This document shows, one piece after another, positions 21,637-30,593 of a stretch of 64,000 nucleotides of DNA (position 1 is the first letter of the stretch; every line of letters starts with the position of its first letter). The stretch comes from Synechococcus sp. CBW1107 (GTDB lineage: Bacteria; Cyanobacteriota; Cyanobacteriia; PCC-6307; Cyanobiaceae). Where the stretch lies: the NCBI RefSeq assembly GCF_015841355.1, contig NZ_CP064908.1, positions 2,728,001 through 2,792,000 of the forward strand, in the 5' to 3' direction. Under the pieces are notes generated by a model. That model saw only the letters and a list, made by a program, of their open reading frames with translations. It was not told where the DNA came from and searched no databases. Made by a program: the position numbers and the translations under genes.

Positions 21637-22533
21637 TCAGGGCAACCAGGGGGAATCACTGAAGTCGGGATCACGCTTCTCCAGGAAGGCGTTGCGCCCC
21701 TCCTGACCCTCGGCGGTTCGATAGAAGAGGTGGGTGGCCTGGCCCGCCAGCTCCTGGATGCCAGCCAGGCCATCGGTTTCGGCGTTGAAGGAGGCCTTGA
21801 GGCAACGGATCGCCGTGGGGCTGTGCTGCAGCACCTCCCGGGCCCAGCGCACTCCCTCCGCCTCCAGCTTCTGCAGCGGCACCACCGCGTTCACCAGGCC
21901 CATCGCCAGGGCCTCCTCGGCGTTGTAGCGGCGGCAGAGGAACCAGATCTCCCGGGCCTTGCGCTGGCCCACCAGGCGTGCCAGATAACCGGCGCCGAAG
22001 CCGCCATCGAAGCTGCCCACCCGCGGACCCGTCTGGCCGAAGACAGCGTTTTCCGCGGCCAGGCTGAGGTCGCAGAGCAGATGCAGCACCTGGCCGCCGC
22101 CGATGGCGTAGCCCGCCACCAGGGCGATCACCACCTTGGGCAGAGAACGGATCTGGCGCTGCAGATCGAGCACGTTCAGGCGGGGGAGCCCGCTTTCATC
22201 GAGGTAGCCGCCATCGCCGCGAACGCTCTGGTCACCGCCGGCGCAGAAGGCGTAGCCCCCGTCGGCCGCCGGGCCCACGCCGGTGAACAGCACAACCCCC
22301 ACCCGCGGGTTGTCGCGTACCCGGCTGAAAGCGTCGTAGAGCTCCACCACCGTGCGCGGGCGGAAGGCGTTGCGTTTGGACGGACGGTTGATGGCGATCC
22401 GGGCGATCCCCTCCCCACAGAGGTCGAAGCGGATGTCCTCGTAGCTGGCGGCCGAGCTCCAGTGCACGAGGCTCTCCCCTGGCAGCACCGGGCCGGGGCT
22501 TGGGGCATCAGCCGGGTTGGGATCGACGCTCAT
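21637..22533 (-). CDS. menB: 1,4-dihydroxy-2-naphthoyl-CoA synthase
   Basis: 298 residues of the crotonase fold. It closes the second ring of the naphthoquinone in phylloquinone (vitamin K1, the photosystem I acceptor) synthesis. Typical blocks are [46 protein letters not shown] and the C-terminal [10 protein letters not shown]. The start overlaps the menD stop (ATGA), so menD-menB is an operon. A decayed second copy of its 3' end lies at 21022-21152. Confidence 0.95.
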   Translation of the reverse strand: MSVDPNPADAPSPGPVLPGESLVHWSSAASYEDIRFDLCGEGIARIAINRPSKRNAFRPRTVVELYDAFSRVRDNPRVGVVLFTGVGPAADGGYAFCAGGDQSVRGDGGYLDESGLPRLNVLDLQRQIRSLPKVVIALVAGYAIGGGQVLHLLCDLSLAAENAVFGQTGPRVGSFDGGFGAGYLARLVGQRKAREIWFLCRRYNAEEALAMGLVNAVVPLQKLEAEGVRWAREVLQHSPTAIRCLKASFNAETDGLAGIQELAGQATHLFYRTAEGQEGRNAFLEKRDPDFSDSPWLP

Positions 22534-24368
22534 CGCGGCGGGGCCTGGGAAGGTGTCATTCTGAGCCGCGGGCGCGGACAGTCCTGGCGCAGGCGCTGGC
22601 GCAACAGGGCATCGGCCCGGCGGTCGGTCCTCACCTCCAGCAGGGCCACCGGCTGCTCCAGGGCCCAGTCCAGGGCCCCCTCCAGCTCGGTCAGGGCCGC
22701 CACCCGCCGCCAGGGCACGCCATGGGCGGCGGCCAGGGAGGTGTGATCCAGGGGCTGGCCCATGGCGAAGAGGCGTTCGAAATCCAGGCCTGCCGTCGCC
22801 CGGATCGGCAGCTGCTCGAAGATGCCGCCTCCTCCGTTCTCGATCAGTACCACGGTGAGCCGGCCCCGCAGCTGGTGGTGCCAGAGCCAGCCGTTGGAGT
22901 CGTGGAGCAGGGCCAGATCTCCGCTGAGCAGCACCAGCCCTCCGAGGCTCTCCGCCAGCCCGGCCGCCAGCGACAGCGTGCCGTCGATGCCCGAAGCCCC
23001 GCGGAAGCCATGGACGGGCCTGGCGGGGCCGCTGGGATCGGCGAAGCTCTCCCAGTCGCGCACGGGGCTGCTGCTGGCCAGCATCACCGCCAGACCAGGC
23101 GGCAGGAGCTGACTCAGGGCCCGGGCCAGGCTGGGTTCATCGGGCCGGTGGCTGGCTCCCTCGTGGGTCAGCTGGGTGTTCAGCCAGCCCTGGGTGCCGC
23201 CCTCGGCGGCCTGCCACAGCGTCAGGACCTCCTGGTTGGCCGTGAGCCCGGGCCCTCCCTGCCAGAACGAGACCGGCAGGGCCTGGCACCAGGTCGAGAA
23301 GCCGTGGCCGCAGCTGGCCTGGACCGTGCCCAGGGGATCGAGCGGGCGTGGATCCCCCTCGCTGATCAGCACCTGATGGCCGCCGCAGGCCGCCAGCCAG
23401 CGCTGCAGCCTCCGGCTGGCGGGCAGGGGACCCAGCCTCAGCACCTGGGGGGGGGCCAGAGCGGGGTCGGGGTCCTCGAGGACCAGGTCATAGCCAGCCA
23501 CCAGGTCCAGACCGGCCTGGCCCCTGAGACCGGAGAGACCATCGGCCAGCAGCGGCCAGCCACAGCGCTGCTGCCAGCGCTGCAGAGCCGCCACGAAGGC
23601 GGGCCACTGGTCGGGGCTGCCCCGCCACGGCCCCGCCACGATCACCCCGGGGCGATCGGGATCCAGGCCCAGCGGATCGCCTCCGGCCGTGGCCGCGCCG
23701 CCGCCATCGCCATGGCCGGGCACCTCGGTGGCCGCGGCCATGGCGCCGAACTCCCGGGCCAGACGCTGCAGCGCCTCCGCTCCGGCATGGAGCGGTTCGT
23801 CGAAGGGCAGGTTCAGATGCACCGGTCCCATCGGTGCGCTCAGGGCCATCCGACAGGCCCTGCGGGCCAGGGCCTGCAGGGCAGGGCGAGCCATCGCGGC
23901 CAGGCCCCGGCTGTCCCCCTGCGCGGACCAGCGGCAGCAGGGGGCGAGGAACTCCTCCTGGTTCACGGTCTGGTTGGCGCCGCAGTTCTTCAGCCGCTGC
24001 GGTCGGTCGGCGCTCAGCAGCAGCAGCGGAATCGTGCCGCTGTCGGCCTCCACCACGGCTGGCAGCAGGTTGGCCACGGCAGTGCCGGAGGTGGTGATCA
24101 CCACGGTGGGTGTGCCCTCGGCCCTGGCCAGGCCCAGGGCGAAGAACCCCGCCGATCGCTCGTCGATGGCCGTGTGCAGTTTCAGTCCCCGCTGGAGCAG
24201 CAACCCGGCCGCCGCCGCCAGAGGCCCCGAACGGCTGCCCGGACAGAGCACCACCCGCTCCACCCCCCGGGCCATCAGCTCCAGCAGCAGGTCCACCGCC
24301 GCCCTGAGGTTGGCCTCAGCCCGATCAGCCTGCCGCTGGGGCAGCTCCTGGCTCACTGGGTCCGCCAC
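22530..24368 (-). CDS. menD: SEPHCHC synthase (2-succinyl-5-enolpyruvyl-6-hydroxy-3-cyclohexene-1-carboxylate synthase)
   Basis: 612 residues, a thiamine-diphosphate enzyme that joins isochorismate and 2-oxoglutarate in phylloquinone synthesis. The N-terminal PYR domain has [15 protein letters not shown] and [17 protein letters not shown] with the conserved Glu. The C-terminal PP domain has [12 protein letters not shown] and [12 protein letters not shown], the ThDP/Mg site. The GTG at 24368 gives [13 protein letters not shown]. It lies only 20 nt from the divergent lepB start, so the two promoters must overlap the coding ends. Confidence 0.95.
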   Translation of the reverse strand: MADPVSQELPQRQADRAEANLRAAVDLLLELMARGVERVVLCPGSRSGPLAAAAGLLLQRGLKLHTAIDERSAGFFALGLARAEGTPTVVITTSGTAVANLLPAVVEADSGTIPLLLLSADRPQRLKNCGANQTVNQEEFLAPCCRWSAQGDSRGLAAMARPALQALARRACRMALSAPMGPVHLNLPFDEPLHAGAEALQRLAREFGAMAAATEVPGHGDGGGAATAGGDPLGLDPDRPGVIVAGPWRGSPDQWPAFVAALQRWQQRCGWPLLADGLSGLRGQAGLDLVAGYDLVLEDPDPALAPPQVLRLGPLPASRRLQRWLAACGGHQVLISEGDPRPLDPLGTVQASCGHGFSTWCQALPVSFWQGGPGLTANQEVLTLWQAAEGGTQGWLNTQLTHEGASHRPDEPSLARALSQLLPPGLAVMLASSSPVRDWESFADPSGPARPVHGFRGASGIDGTLSLAAGLAESLGGLVLLSGDLALLHDSNGWLWHHQLRGRLTVVLIENGGGGIFEQLPIRATAGLDFERLFAMGQPLDHTSLAAAHGVPWRRVAALTELEGALDWALEQPVALLEVRTDRRADALLRQRLRQDCPRPRLRMTPSQAPPR

Positions 24369-24388
24369 CGCTTCAGGATGGAGCGATC

Positions 24389-24994
24389 ATGCCCAATCCT
24401 CCTCTGTCCCCTTCGGCCACGACCCCATCCGGTGCCAGCCGCCGCTGGGGGGTGGCCCGCCAGCTGATTCCCCTGCTGCTCTGGGTGGGGGTGGCCCTGC
24501 TGCTGCGCTGGCAGGTGATGGAACCCCGCTGGATCCCCTCGGGCTCGATGCTGCCCACGCTGCAGCTCGAGGACCGGATCCTGGTGGAGAAGCTCAGGCC
24601 CCGGCTGGTTCCGGTCCTGCCGCGCGGAGCGATCGTCGTGTTCCGTCCGCCCGATCCCCTGCTCGCCGCCGGCTACGACCCCCGGGCCGCATTGATCAAG
24701 CGGGTCGTGGGGGTGCCCGGCGATGTGATCGAAGTGGCGGGTGGTGACCTGCTCCGCAATGGCGCCCCGGTACGTGAGCCCTGGCGGCGCGAGCCGATGA
24801 ACTATGAGCTCCCGCCTCTGACCGTACCGGCGGGTCACCTGCTGGTGATGGGGGATAACCGCAATGCCAGCCTCGACTCGCACCTCTGGGGCCCCCTGCC
24901 GGCCGACCATGTGATCGGCACCGCCGTGTTCCGTTACTGGCCCCTGCGGCATCTCGGCCCGATACGGTTCTCACCCACGGCGGGGAGAGGTTGA
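24389..24994 (+). CDS. lepB: Signal peptidase I
   Basis: 201 residues. One N-terminal membrane span (about 26-43) is followed by the S26 catalytic domain outside the cytoplasmic face. The nucleophile is Ser53 in PSGSMLPTL and the general base is Lys104 in LIKRVVGVPGD. The GDNRNASLDSHLWGPLP box near the C-terminus is standard. It removes signal peptides from exported and thylakoid-lumen proteins, several of which are encoded nearby (petE, petJ, pentapeptide protein). Confidence 0.95.
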   Translation: MPNPPLSPSATTPSGASRRWGVARQLIPLLLWVGVALLLRWQVMEPRWIPSGSMLPTLQLEDRILVEKLRPRLVPVLPRGAIVVFRPPDPLLAAGYDPRAALIKRVVGVPGDVIEVAGGDLLRNGAPVREPWRREPMNYELPPLTVPAGHLLVMGDNRNASLDSHLWGPLPADHVIGTAVFRYWPLRHLGPIRFSPTAGRG

Positions 24995-25009
24995 TCTGAA
25001 ACTCTGCGT

Positions 25010-25015
25010 TAGGGT
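25010..25015 (+). promoter_or_regulatory. Possible -10 element (TAGGGT) inside a short palindrome, before DUF760 gene
   Basis: TAGGGT lies 32 nt before the ATG at 25048. It is part of the inverted repeat GTTAGG-GTT-CCTAAC (25008-25022), which could also be an operator. Confidence 0.3.
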
Positions 25016-25047
25016 TCCTAACCAGAAACGGATCACGCCGGAGGGGC

Positions 25048-25395
25048 ATGTTCAACCCGGAGTTCCTGACCACCGACAGCGAAGCGATCAGCGGGAATTC
25101 CCTGATTCAGTACCTGCAGGACCAGTCACCCGATGTGCTTCAGCGGGTGGCCCGCTCCGCCAGCGGTGACATCCAGGACATCATTCGCCACAACGTCCAG
25201 GGATTGCTGGGGATGCTTCCCGGTGAGCAGTTCGAAGTGAAGATTCAGACCAGCCGCGACAACCTCGCCGGTCTGCTCGCTTCCGCGATGATGACCGGCT
25301 ATTTCCTGCGCCAGATGGAGCAGAGGATGGAGCTGGAAACCACCCTCTTCGGCGAGGGCGGTCTCGACGCCGATCCCGGCGAACTCAGGCTCTGA
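25048..25395 (+). CDS. DUF760-family protein
   Basis: 115 residues, a complete DUF760 protein: NSLIQYLQDQSPDVLQRVARSASGDIQDIIRHN and QFEVKIQTSRDNLAGLLASAMMTGYFLRQMEQRM are the family's conserved parts, given here as positions about 16-48 and 61-94. The family is confined to cyanobacteria and plastids; no enzymatic role is established. A good Shine-Dalgarno (GGAGG) precedes the ATG. It follows lepB by 53 nt with its own probable promoter. Confidence 0.85.
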   Translation: MFNPEFLTTDSEAISGNSLIQYLQDQSPDVLQRVARSASGDIQDIIRHNVQGLLGMLPGEQFEVKIQTSRDNLAGLLASAMMTGYFLRQMEQRMELETTLFGEGGLDADPGELRL

Positions 25396-25406
25396 GTCCC
25401 TCGGGG

Positions 25407-26585
25407 TCAGGCCCCTGGTTCGCTGGGCACGACGCCCCAGCGCACCAGGGCCCGATCGATCCCCGCCAGATAGGCCCAGGAGCCCTCGGACGCCGCCCAG
25501 GGCCGGTCTCTGATCGACCTCGCCAGGGCCATCAGATCGTCGCCGGTGCAGGCCACGGGGGCCTCGTAGTGGGCGGGCACCAGCCAGCGAATCTGCTGCA
25601 GCGCGGCGAGGCTCTCCAGCCAGGTCAGCAGGGCCTCGCGGCAACGGGGGAACACCAGCCGCTCCAGCACCGGTGCCACCTGCAGGCGAGGTTCGCCGCG
25701 GGGGCTCAGAAGGGCCTTGAACTCCTCCTCCCAGCCGGGTGACCAGCGGAAGGGGTACAGGCCGAAATAGGTCCTGGGCCGGCGCAGGCCGGGCTTGAGC
25801 GCCTGACTGAGAACCTCCATCAGACCGGCAACCTCCAGCGACCCGGGGCGCAGGTAGGAGGCGAACAGCACGGTGCGCCACCAGCCGATCCGCCGGTGCT
25901 CAGGGGTGTCGATCAAGGGCTGATCGCCCCGGTCGCGGCCATGAAAGAGCAGCGGCGTGGGATCGGCCTCGAACAGCTGGGGGGGCTCCGGCGCAATCGC
26001 CACCAGGGCATCGGTGACCAGCAGGGCTCCACTGGCCCGGTGCAGGCAGGCCACCTCCAGAAAGGTGCCGGTCCCCAGGTCGAGGGGACCGAGCGGATGC
26101 CAGCTGAGCTCGTCGCCATGGGGCAGCCCATCCTCCAGGAGCACCCGGGTGCGGGAGCGGGGAAACCCCAGCCAGGGGAGCGGCAGGGACAGCGGAAAGC
26201 TCCATTGCTGCGGGCTCACCCAGACCTCGGCTGCGGGGAAGGCCCGGGCCATGGCCGGGACCGGCAGCTTGTGCTCCAGACCGGAGCTGGTGGGCAGCAC
26301 GATCGTGCGCACCGGTCCGTAGCGATGCTCCAGGGCGCGCAGCTCCTCCAGCACCTCCTCGGTGGGGGGCACCGGCGCATGCAGCAGCAGCCCCCCGCTC
26401 AGACGCAGCACCGTCATCCGGATCGGGACCGCCACATGGAAGATCCCCTGCAGCTGCTCGAAGCTCCAGACCTGTGCGGGGATGAGCGTGCGCACCAGGG
26501 TGCGGCGGCAGCCGTAGGGGTAGAGGGGAAGAAGGGGCCACCAGGGCCAGCGCTGACTGGGGCGTCGCTGCTCCACCGGCGTCAA
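25407..26585 (-). CDS. DUF4336-family protein, metallo-hydrolase-like
   Basis: 392 residues. The DUF4336 region spans about 40-290: VLRLSGGLLLHAPVPPTEE, YGPVRTIVLPTSSGLEHK and FLEVACLHRASGALLVTDAL. The fold resembles metallo-beta-lactamases, but the usual HxHxDH motif is not evident. The function is unknown. Its start overlaps the stop of the ABC permease gene by 4 nt, so it is most likely expressed with the Mn/Zn importer. A link to metal homeostasis is an inference from this context only. Confidence 0.8.
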   Translation of the reverse strand: MTPVEQRRPSQRWPWWPLLPLYPYGCRRTLVRTLIPAQVWSFEQLQGIFHVAVPIRMTVLRLSGGLLLHAPVPPTEEVLEELRALEHRYGPVRTIVLPTSSGLEHKLPVPAMARAFPAAEVWVSPQQWSFPLSLPLPWLGFPRSRTRVLLEDGLPHGDELSWHPLGPLDLGTGTFLEVACLHRASGALLVTDALVAIAPEPPQLFEADPTPLLFHGRDRGDQPLIDTPEHRRIGWWRTVLFASYLRPGSLEVAGLMEVLSQALKPGLRRPRTYFGLYPFRWSPGWEEEFKALLSPRGEPRLQVAPVLERLVFPRCREALLTWLESLAALQQIRWLVPAHYEAPVACTGDDLMALARSIRDRPWAASEGSWAYLAGIDRALVRWGVVPSEPGA

Positions 26586-27421
26586 CGGCGCTGCTGGGCC
26601 AGCAGCCCGTGGCGGGGGGCAAACAGGAAACTGAGCAGAAACAGTCCCGTCTGCACCAGCACGATGCAGCCCGCCGTGGAGGCATCCATCCAGTAGCTCC
26701 AGTAGATGCCCAGCACGCTGGAGAGCACGGCCGAGCCGATCGCGATCCAGGTCATGCGGTCGAAGCGGTCGGTGAGCAGGTAGGCCGTGGCGCCCGGCGT
26801 CACCAGCATCGCCACCACCAGGATGATGCCCACGGTCTGCAGACCGGCCACCGCCGCCAGGGACAGCACCGAGAGCAGCAGGTAATGCAGGAATCCGGTG
26901 TTCACGCCGATCGAGCGGGCGTGGGTGGGATCGAAGCAGAACAGGATCAGGTCGCGGCGGAACAGCAGCAGCAGCACCAGCACCAGCAGGCTGATGAGCA
27001 CGGTCTGGCGGATGTCATCGCCGCTGATTCCCAGCACGTTGCCGAAGAGGATGTGGGTGAGATCGATGGTGCTGCGCACCTTCGAGATCAGCGTCAGACC
27101 GAGCGCGAAGAATCCGGTGAACACCAGGCCGATCACGGTGTCTTCCTTGATCCGGGTCATCTGTTTGATGTAGCCGATCACCGCCACCGAGCCCACCCCG
27201 AACACGAAGGCCCCCAGGGCGAAGGGCAGGTTGAGCGCATAGGCGATCACCACTCCCGGCATCACCGCGTGCGAGACCGCATCCCCCATCAGGGCCCAGC
27301 CCTTGAGGGTCATGAAGCAGGAGAGCAGTCCACAGACGCCCGCCACCAGGGCACTCACCAGCAGCGCCCGCACCATGAAGTCGTGGCGCAGGGGCTCCAG
27401 CAGCCAGCTCAGGGGATCCAT
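26582..27421 (-). CDS. mntB: Metal (Mn/Zn) ABC transporter permease
   Basis: 279 residues with about eight membrane spans, ABC-3 family. Conserved parts include MGDAVSHAVMPGVVIAYAL (about 46-64) and ITVGIILVVAMLVTPGA-type sequence (QTVGIILVVAMLVTPGATAY). It forms the channel for a divalent metal, working with the ATPase and lipoprotein encoded immediately upstream. The start shares one base with the ATPase stop. The Mn assignment rests on the operon's solute-binding protein and its position after psbA. Confidence 0.9.
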   Translation of the reverse strand: MDPLSWLLEPLRHDFMVRALLVSALVAGVCGLLSCFMTLKGWALMGDAVSHAVMPGVVIAYALNLPFALGAFVFGVGSVAVIGYIKQMTRIKEDTVIGLVFTGFFALGLTLISKVRSTIDLTHILFGNVLGISGDDIRQTVLISLLVLVLLLLFRRDLILFCFDPTHARSIGVNTGFLHYLLLSVLSLAAVAGLQTVGIILVVAMLVTPGATAYLLTDRFDRMTWIAIGSAVLSSVLGIYWSYWMDASTAGCIVLVQTGLFLLSFLFAPRHGLLAQQRR

Positions 27422-28239
27422 CAGGGCTCGCTCCGCCAGGGGTCGTGTCCCGGCTGGGGGCCCGGTTCGAGACCCGGGCTGGTGAGCAACTGGGCGGGGC
27501 TGCCGCCGAAGGTGCGCGCCAGGTTCTCCTCGGTGAACACCTCGGAGGTGTCGCCGTAGGCCAGAACGGTCTTGTTGATCAGCACCACCTCATCGCAGAA
27601 GCCGGTGACGTGGGAGAGGTCGTGGGTGGAGATCAGCAGGGTGCGGCCCTCGGCGCGGAACTGCTGGAACAACTCGATCATCAACCGCTCGGTGCGGATG
27701 TCGACGCCGGCGAAGGGCTCATCGAGCAGCAGCACGGAGGCGCCCTGGGCCAGGGCCCGCGCCAGGAAGGCCCGCTTGCGCTGACCGCCGGAGAGTTCAC
27801 CGATCTGGCGGTGGCGCAGGGGCCAGAGCTCCACCCGCTCCAGGCTCTCGCGCACGGCGCGGTGGTCGTCGCGGCTGGGAATCCTCAGCAGGTTCATGCC
27901 GCCGTAGCGACCCATCATCACCACGTTGGCCACGTGGATGGGGAAGTTCCAGTCGACGCTCTCCATCTGGGGGACGTAGGCCACCGCCTGGCGGCGCAGG
28001 GCCTGGCGCAAGGGCAGGCCGTTGATGCTGATCTCCCCCTCGGAGGGCCGCACGAAGCCCATCAGGGACTTGAACAGCGTGGATTTGCCGGCGCCGTTGG
28101 TGCCCACCAGACCACAGATGATGCCGGCCTTCACCGTCAGAGACACGTCGTGGAGGGCCACCACACCGTGGTAGCTGACGCAGAGGTGGCTGACGCGGAT
28201 GCGCTCGGCCCTGGGGGCGAGGTCGGGATGGGCGGCCAT
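27421..28239 (-). CDS. mntA: Metal (Mn/Zn) ABC transporter ATP-binding protein
   Basis: 272 residues with every ABC ATPase motif: Walker A GTNGAGKST (about 46-54), Q-loop VPQMESVDWNFP, signature LSGGQRKR and Walker B VLLLDEPFAGVD, then the H-loop STHDLSH. MESVDWNFP is typical of Mn/Zn importer ATPases. It powers uptake through the permease encoded next. It is separated by 4 nt from the substrate-binding protein gene. Confidence 0.93.
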   Translation of the reverse strand: MAAHPDLAPRAERIRVSHLCVSYHGVVALHDVSLTVKAGIICGLVGTNGAGKSTLFKSLMGFVRPSEGEISINGLPLRQALRRQAVAYVPQMESVDWNFPIHVANVVMMGRYGGMNLLRIPSRDDHRAVRESLERVELWPLRHRQIGELSGGQRKRAFLARALAQGASVLLLDEPFAGVDIRTERLMIELFQQFRAEGRTLLISTHDLSHVTGFCDEVVLINKTVLAYGDTSEVFTEENLARTFGGSPAQLLTSPGLEPGPQPGHDPWRSEP

Positions 28240-28243
28240 GCGA

Positions 28244-29197
28244 TCAGCTCCCCTTCAGGCCCTGGATCAGGGTGCGCACGTTGTGGCGTTGCAGCTTCAG
28301 CAGGGTCGGCGCCTCACCCTGGGGGCCGGAGAGCGAGTCGACATAGAACACGCCTCCGAAGCGGGCGCCCGTCTGCTCGGCCACCTGACGCTGCACCTTG
28401 TCGCTGACGGTGCTCTCGCAGAAGACCGCCGGCACCTGACGCTGGCGCACGGTGGCGATCAGCCGCGCCATCCGCTGGGGGGTGACCTGGGACTCGGAAT
28501 TCACCGGCCAGAGGTAGGCCTCATCGAGGCCGTAGTCCTTCGCCAGGTAGGTGAAGGCCCCCTCGCAGCTGGCCAGCACCCGCCTGGGCGCGGGGATCGT
28601 GGCCAGCTCGCGGCGCAGCTCCAGGTCGAGGGCCCGGAGCTGGTCCTTGTAGGCCTGGGCGCGGCGGCGGTACTCCTCGGCGTTGGCCGGATCCAGCTCG
28701 CTGAACGCCCGGCGGATGTTCTCCACGTAGATCTCAGCGAGGCGGGGGGACATCCAGGCATGGGGATTGGGTTTCCCCCGGTACGCATCTTCGGTGATCG
28801 GCAGGGGCGTGATCCCCGCGGTGAGGGTGGACCGCTTCAGGTTCGGCATCCCGGCCAGGAAGCGCTCGCTCCAGCGCTCCAGGTTCAGGCCGTTCTCCAG
28901 CACGAGCGAGGCCCCCTCGACCCGGCGCAGATCGCTGGGGGTGGGCTCGTAGCCGTGGATCTCCGCCCCCAGCTTGGTGATCGATTCCACCCGCAGGTGA
29001 TCGCCGGCCACATTGCGGGCCATGTCGGCCAGCACCGTGAAGGTGGTGATCACCAGGGGACGCTCCTCGGCCACCGGGCCTGAGCCGCGACAACCCGCCA
29101 GGACCGGCAGCACCAGGATGGCGAGCAGCCAGCCCACCCTCCCGGCGGGACGGTGCCGGCGTGGGCTCCTGGTCTCTGCACCGATCCGAGTCGTCAA
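28244..29197 (-). CDS. mntC: Metal ABC transporter substrate-binding lipoprotein (ZnuA/MntC family)
   Basis: 317 residues. A lipobox LVLPVLAGC (about 29-37) would lipidate Cys37. The cluster A-1 solute-binding fold shows VITTFTVLADMARNVAGD, ITKLGAEIHGYEPTPSD, NPHAWMSPRLAEIYVENI and VFCESTVSDK. The acidic/His-rich loop of zinc-specific ZnuA proteins is missing, which favours Mn2+. The start codon is probably TTG. It lies 107 nt after psbA on the same strand, beyond a terminator, so it probably has some independent expression. Confidence 0.88.
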   Translation of the reverse strand: MTTRIGAETRSPRRHRPAGRVGWLLAILVLPVLAGCRGSGPVAEERPLVITTFTVLADMARNVAGDHLRVESITKLGAEIHGYEPTPSDLRRVEGASLVLENGLNLERWSERFLAGMPNLKRSTLTAGITPLPITEDAYRGKPNPHAWMSPRLAEIYVENIRRAFSELDPANAEEYRRRAQAYKDQLRALDLELRRELATIPAPRRVLASCEGAFTYLAKDYGLDEAYLWPVNSESQVTPQRMARLIATVRQRQVPAVFCESTVSDKVQRQVAEQTGARFGGVFYVDSLSGPQGEAPTLLKLQRHNVRTLIQGLKGS

Positions 29198-29239
29198 ACA
29201 CCGTTCTCGTCAGCGAATGAATCTAGGAGCCCAGGCAGC

Positions 29240-29265
29240 AAAAAGCCCCCGCGGAGGCAGGGGCT
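29240..29265 (-). terminator. Rho-independent terminator after psbA
   Basis: Read on the minus strand: AGCCCC, a 10-nt loop, GGGGCT, then five T. It starts 40 nt beyond the psbA stop and separates it from the metal importer operon. Confidence 0.75.
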
Positions 29266-29304
29266 GAGGGGATCCAGGCGGCGGCCGCGAGGGGCCGGCC
29301 GGGA

Positions 29305-30381
29305 TCAGCCGATGGCGGGGGCGGTCAGTGCGACCGGCACGATCTCGCTGGCGGCCAGATCCAGCGGGAAGTTGTGAGCGTTGCGCTCGTGCATCACCTC
29401 GAAACCGAGGTTGGCGCGGTTGAGCACGTCGGCCCAGGTGTTGAGCACCCGGCCCTGGGAATCCAGGATCGACTGGTTGAAGTTGAAGCCGTTCAGGTTG
29501 AAGGCCATCGTGCTCACGCCCAGGGCGGTGAACCAGATGCCGACGACGGGCCAGGCAGCCAGGAAGAAGTGCAGGCTGCGGCTGTTGTTGAAGGAGGCGT
29601 ACTGGAAGATCAGGCGACCGAAGTAACCGTGGGCAGCCACGATGTTGTAGGTCTCCTCTTCCTGACCGAACTTGTAGCCGTAGTTCTGGCTCTCGCTCTC
29701 GGTGGTCTCACGCACCAGGGAGGAGGTCACCAGGGAGCCGTGCATGGCGGAGAACAGGGAGCCGCCGAACACACCCGCCACACCCAGCATGTGGAAGGGG
29801 TGCATCAGGATGTTGTGCTCAGCCTGGAACACCAGCATGAAGTTGAAGGTGCCGGAGATGCCGAGGGGCATGCCGTCGGAGAAGGAACCCTGACCGAAGG
29901 GGTAGATCAGGAACACGGCGAAGGCGGCCGAGAGGGGCGCCGAGTAGGCGACGCAGATCCAGGGACGCATGCCCAGGCGGTAGGAGAGCTCCCACTGGCG
30001 GCCCATGTAGCAGGCGATGCCGATCAGGAAGTGGAAGACCACCAGCTGGTAAGGACCGCCGTTGTACAGCCACTCGTCGAGGCTGGCGGCTTCCCAGATG
30101 GGATAGAAGTGCAGGCCGATGGCGTTGCTCGAAGGAACAACGGCGCCGGAGATGATGTTGTTGCCGTACAGGAACGAACCTGCGACCGGTTCCCGGATGC
30201 CGTCGATGTCGACGGGGGGAGCGGCGATGAAGGCAATGATGAAGCAGATGGTGGCTGACAGGAGGCAGGGAATCATCAGCACACCGAACCAACCGACATA
30301 GATGCGGTTGTCGGTGGAGGTGACCCACTGACAGAAGTTTTCCCAGTTGCCAGCGCGTCCGCTGCGAACGGCCGTGGTCAT
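29305..30381 (-). CDS. psbA: Photosystem II reaction centre protein D1
   Basis: 358 residues, full-length D1. It binds P680, the Mn cluster and QB in the thylakoid membrane. The residue before WELSYRLGM (position 130 of the standard numbering) is Gln, as in the low-light D1:1 form rather than the stress form with Glu. The C-terminal extension after the mature Ala344 ([18 protein letters not shown]) is present and would be cut by CtpA. The upstream 212 nt are non-coding and hold a palindrome and a triple TTCATGAA-type repeat. A terminator follows. Picocyanobacteria usually carry several psbA copies; only this one is in the window. Confidence 0.98.
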   Translation of the reverse strand: MTTAVRSGRAGNWENFCQWVTSTDNRIYVGWFGVLMIPCLLSATICFIIAFIAAPPVDIDGIREPVAGSFLYGNNIISGAVVPSSNAIGLHFYPIWEAASLDEWLYNGGPYQLVVFHFLIGIACYMGRQWELSYRLGMRPWICVAYSAPLSAAFAVFLIYPFGQGSFSDGMPLGISGTFNFMLVFQAEHNILMHPFHMLGVAGVFGGSLFSAMHGSLVTSSLVRETTESESQNYGYKFGQEEETYNIVAAHGYFGRLIFQYASFNNSRSLHFFLAAWPVVGIWFTALGVSTMAFNLNGFNFNQSILDSQGRVLNTWADVLNRANLGFEVMHERNAHNFPLDLAASEIVPVALTAPAIG

Positions 30382-30515
30382 TGGAGGAATGAGGACGGGA
30401 TGGACTCGCCCAGGGATTCAGACCCGGATCAGGCTCAAGAGGCCGACCCTGGACCTGGACATGGTGGGCGCCATTTGACGCTAGGGAATGCCCCCGATCT
30501 GGCCAGGGAAAATCT

Positions 30516-30527
30516 CGAAACGTTTCG
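30516..30527. promoter_or_regulatory. 12-bp perfect palindrome in psbA upstream region
   Basis: CGAAACGTTTCG, 135 nt before the psbA ATG. Perfect dyad symmetry and a non-coding location suggest a protein-binding site; no known regulator motif was matched. Confidence 0.45.
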
Positions 30528-30541
30528 TGTCTACAGGGAAC

Positions 30542-30572
30542 TTCATGAACGACTTCATCAAGTCTTCATGAA
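30542..30572. repeat. Three TTCATGAA-type boxes with helical spacing upstream of psbA
   Basis: TTCATGAA (30542), TTCATCAA (30554) and TTCATGAA (30565), centres 12 and 11 nt apart, about 160-190 nt before the psbA start. Direct repeats one helical turn apart are how OmpR/PhoB-family regulators often bind. The exact factor is unknown; the motif is not the usual HLR1 sequence. Confidence 0.5.
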
Positions 30573-30593
30573 GAAGTTGTTCGGTGCTTGGGG

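Noticed and set aside
27463-27482. tRNA T-loop-like GGTTCGAGACC
   Set aside because: It lies within the ABC ATPase gene and no acceptor, D or anticodon arms fit around it.
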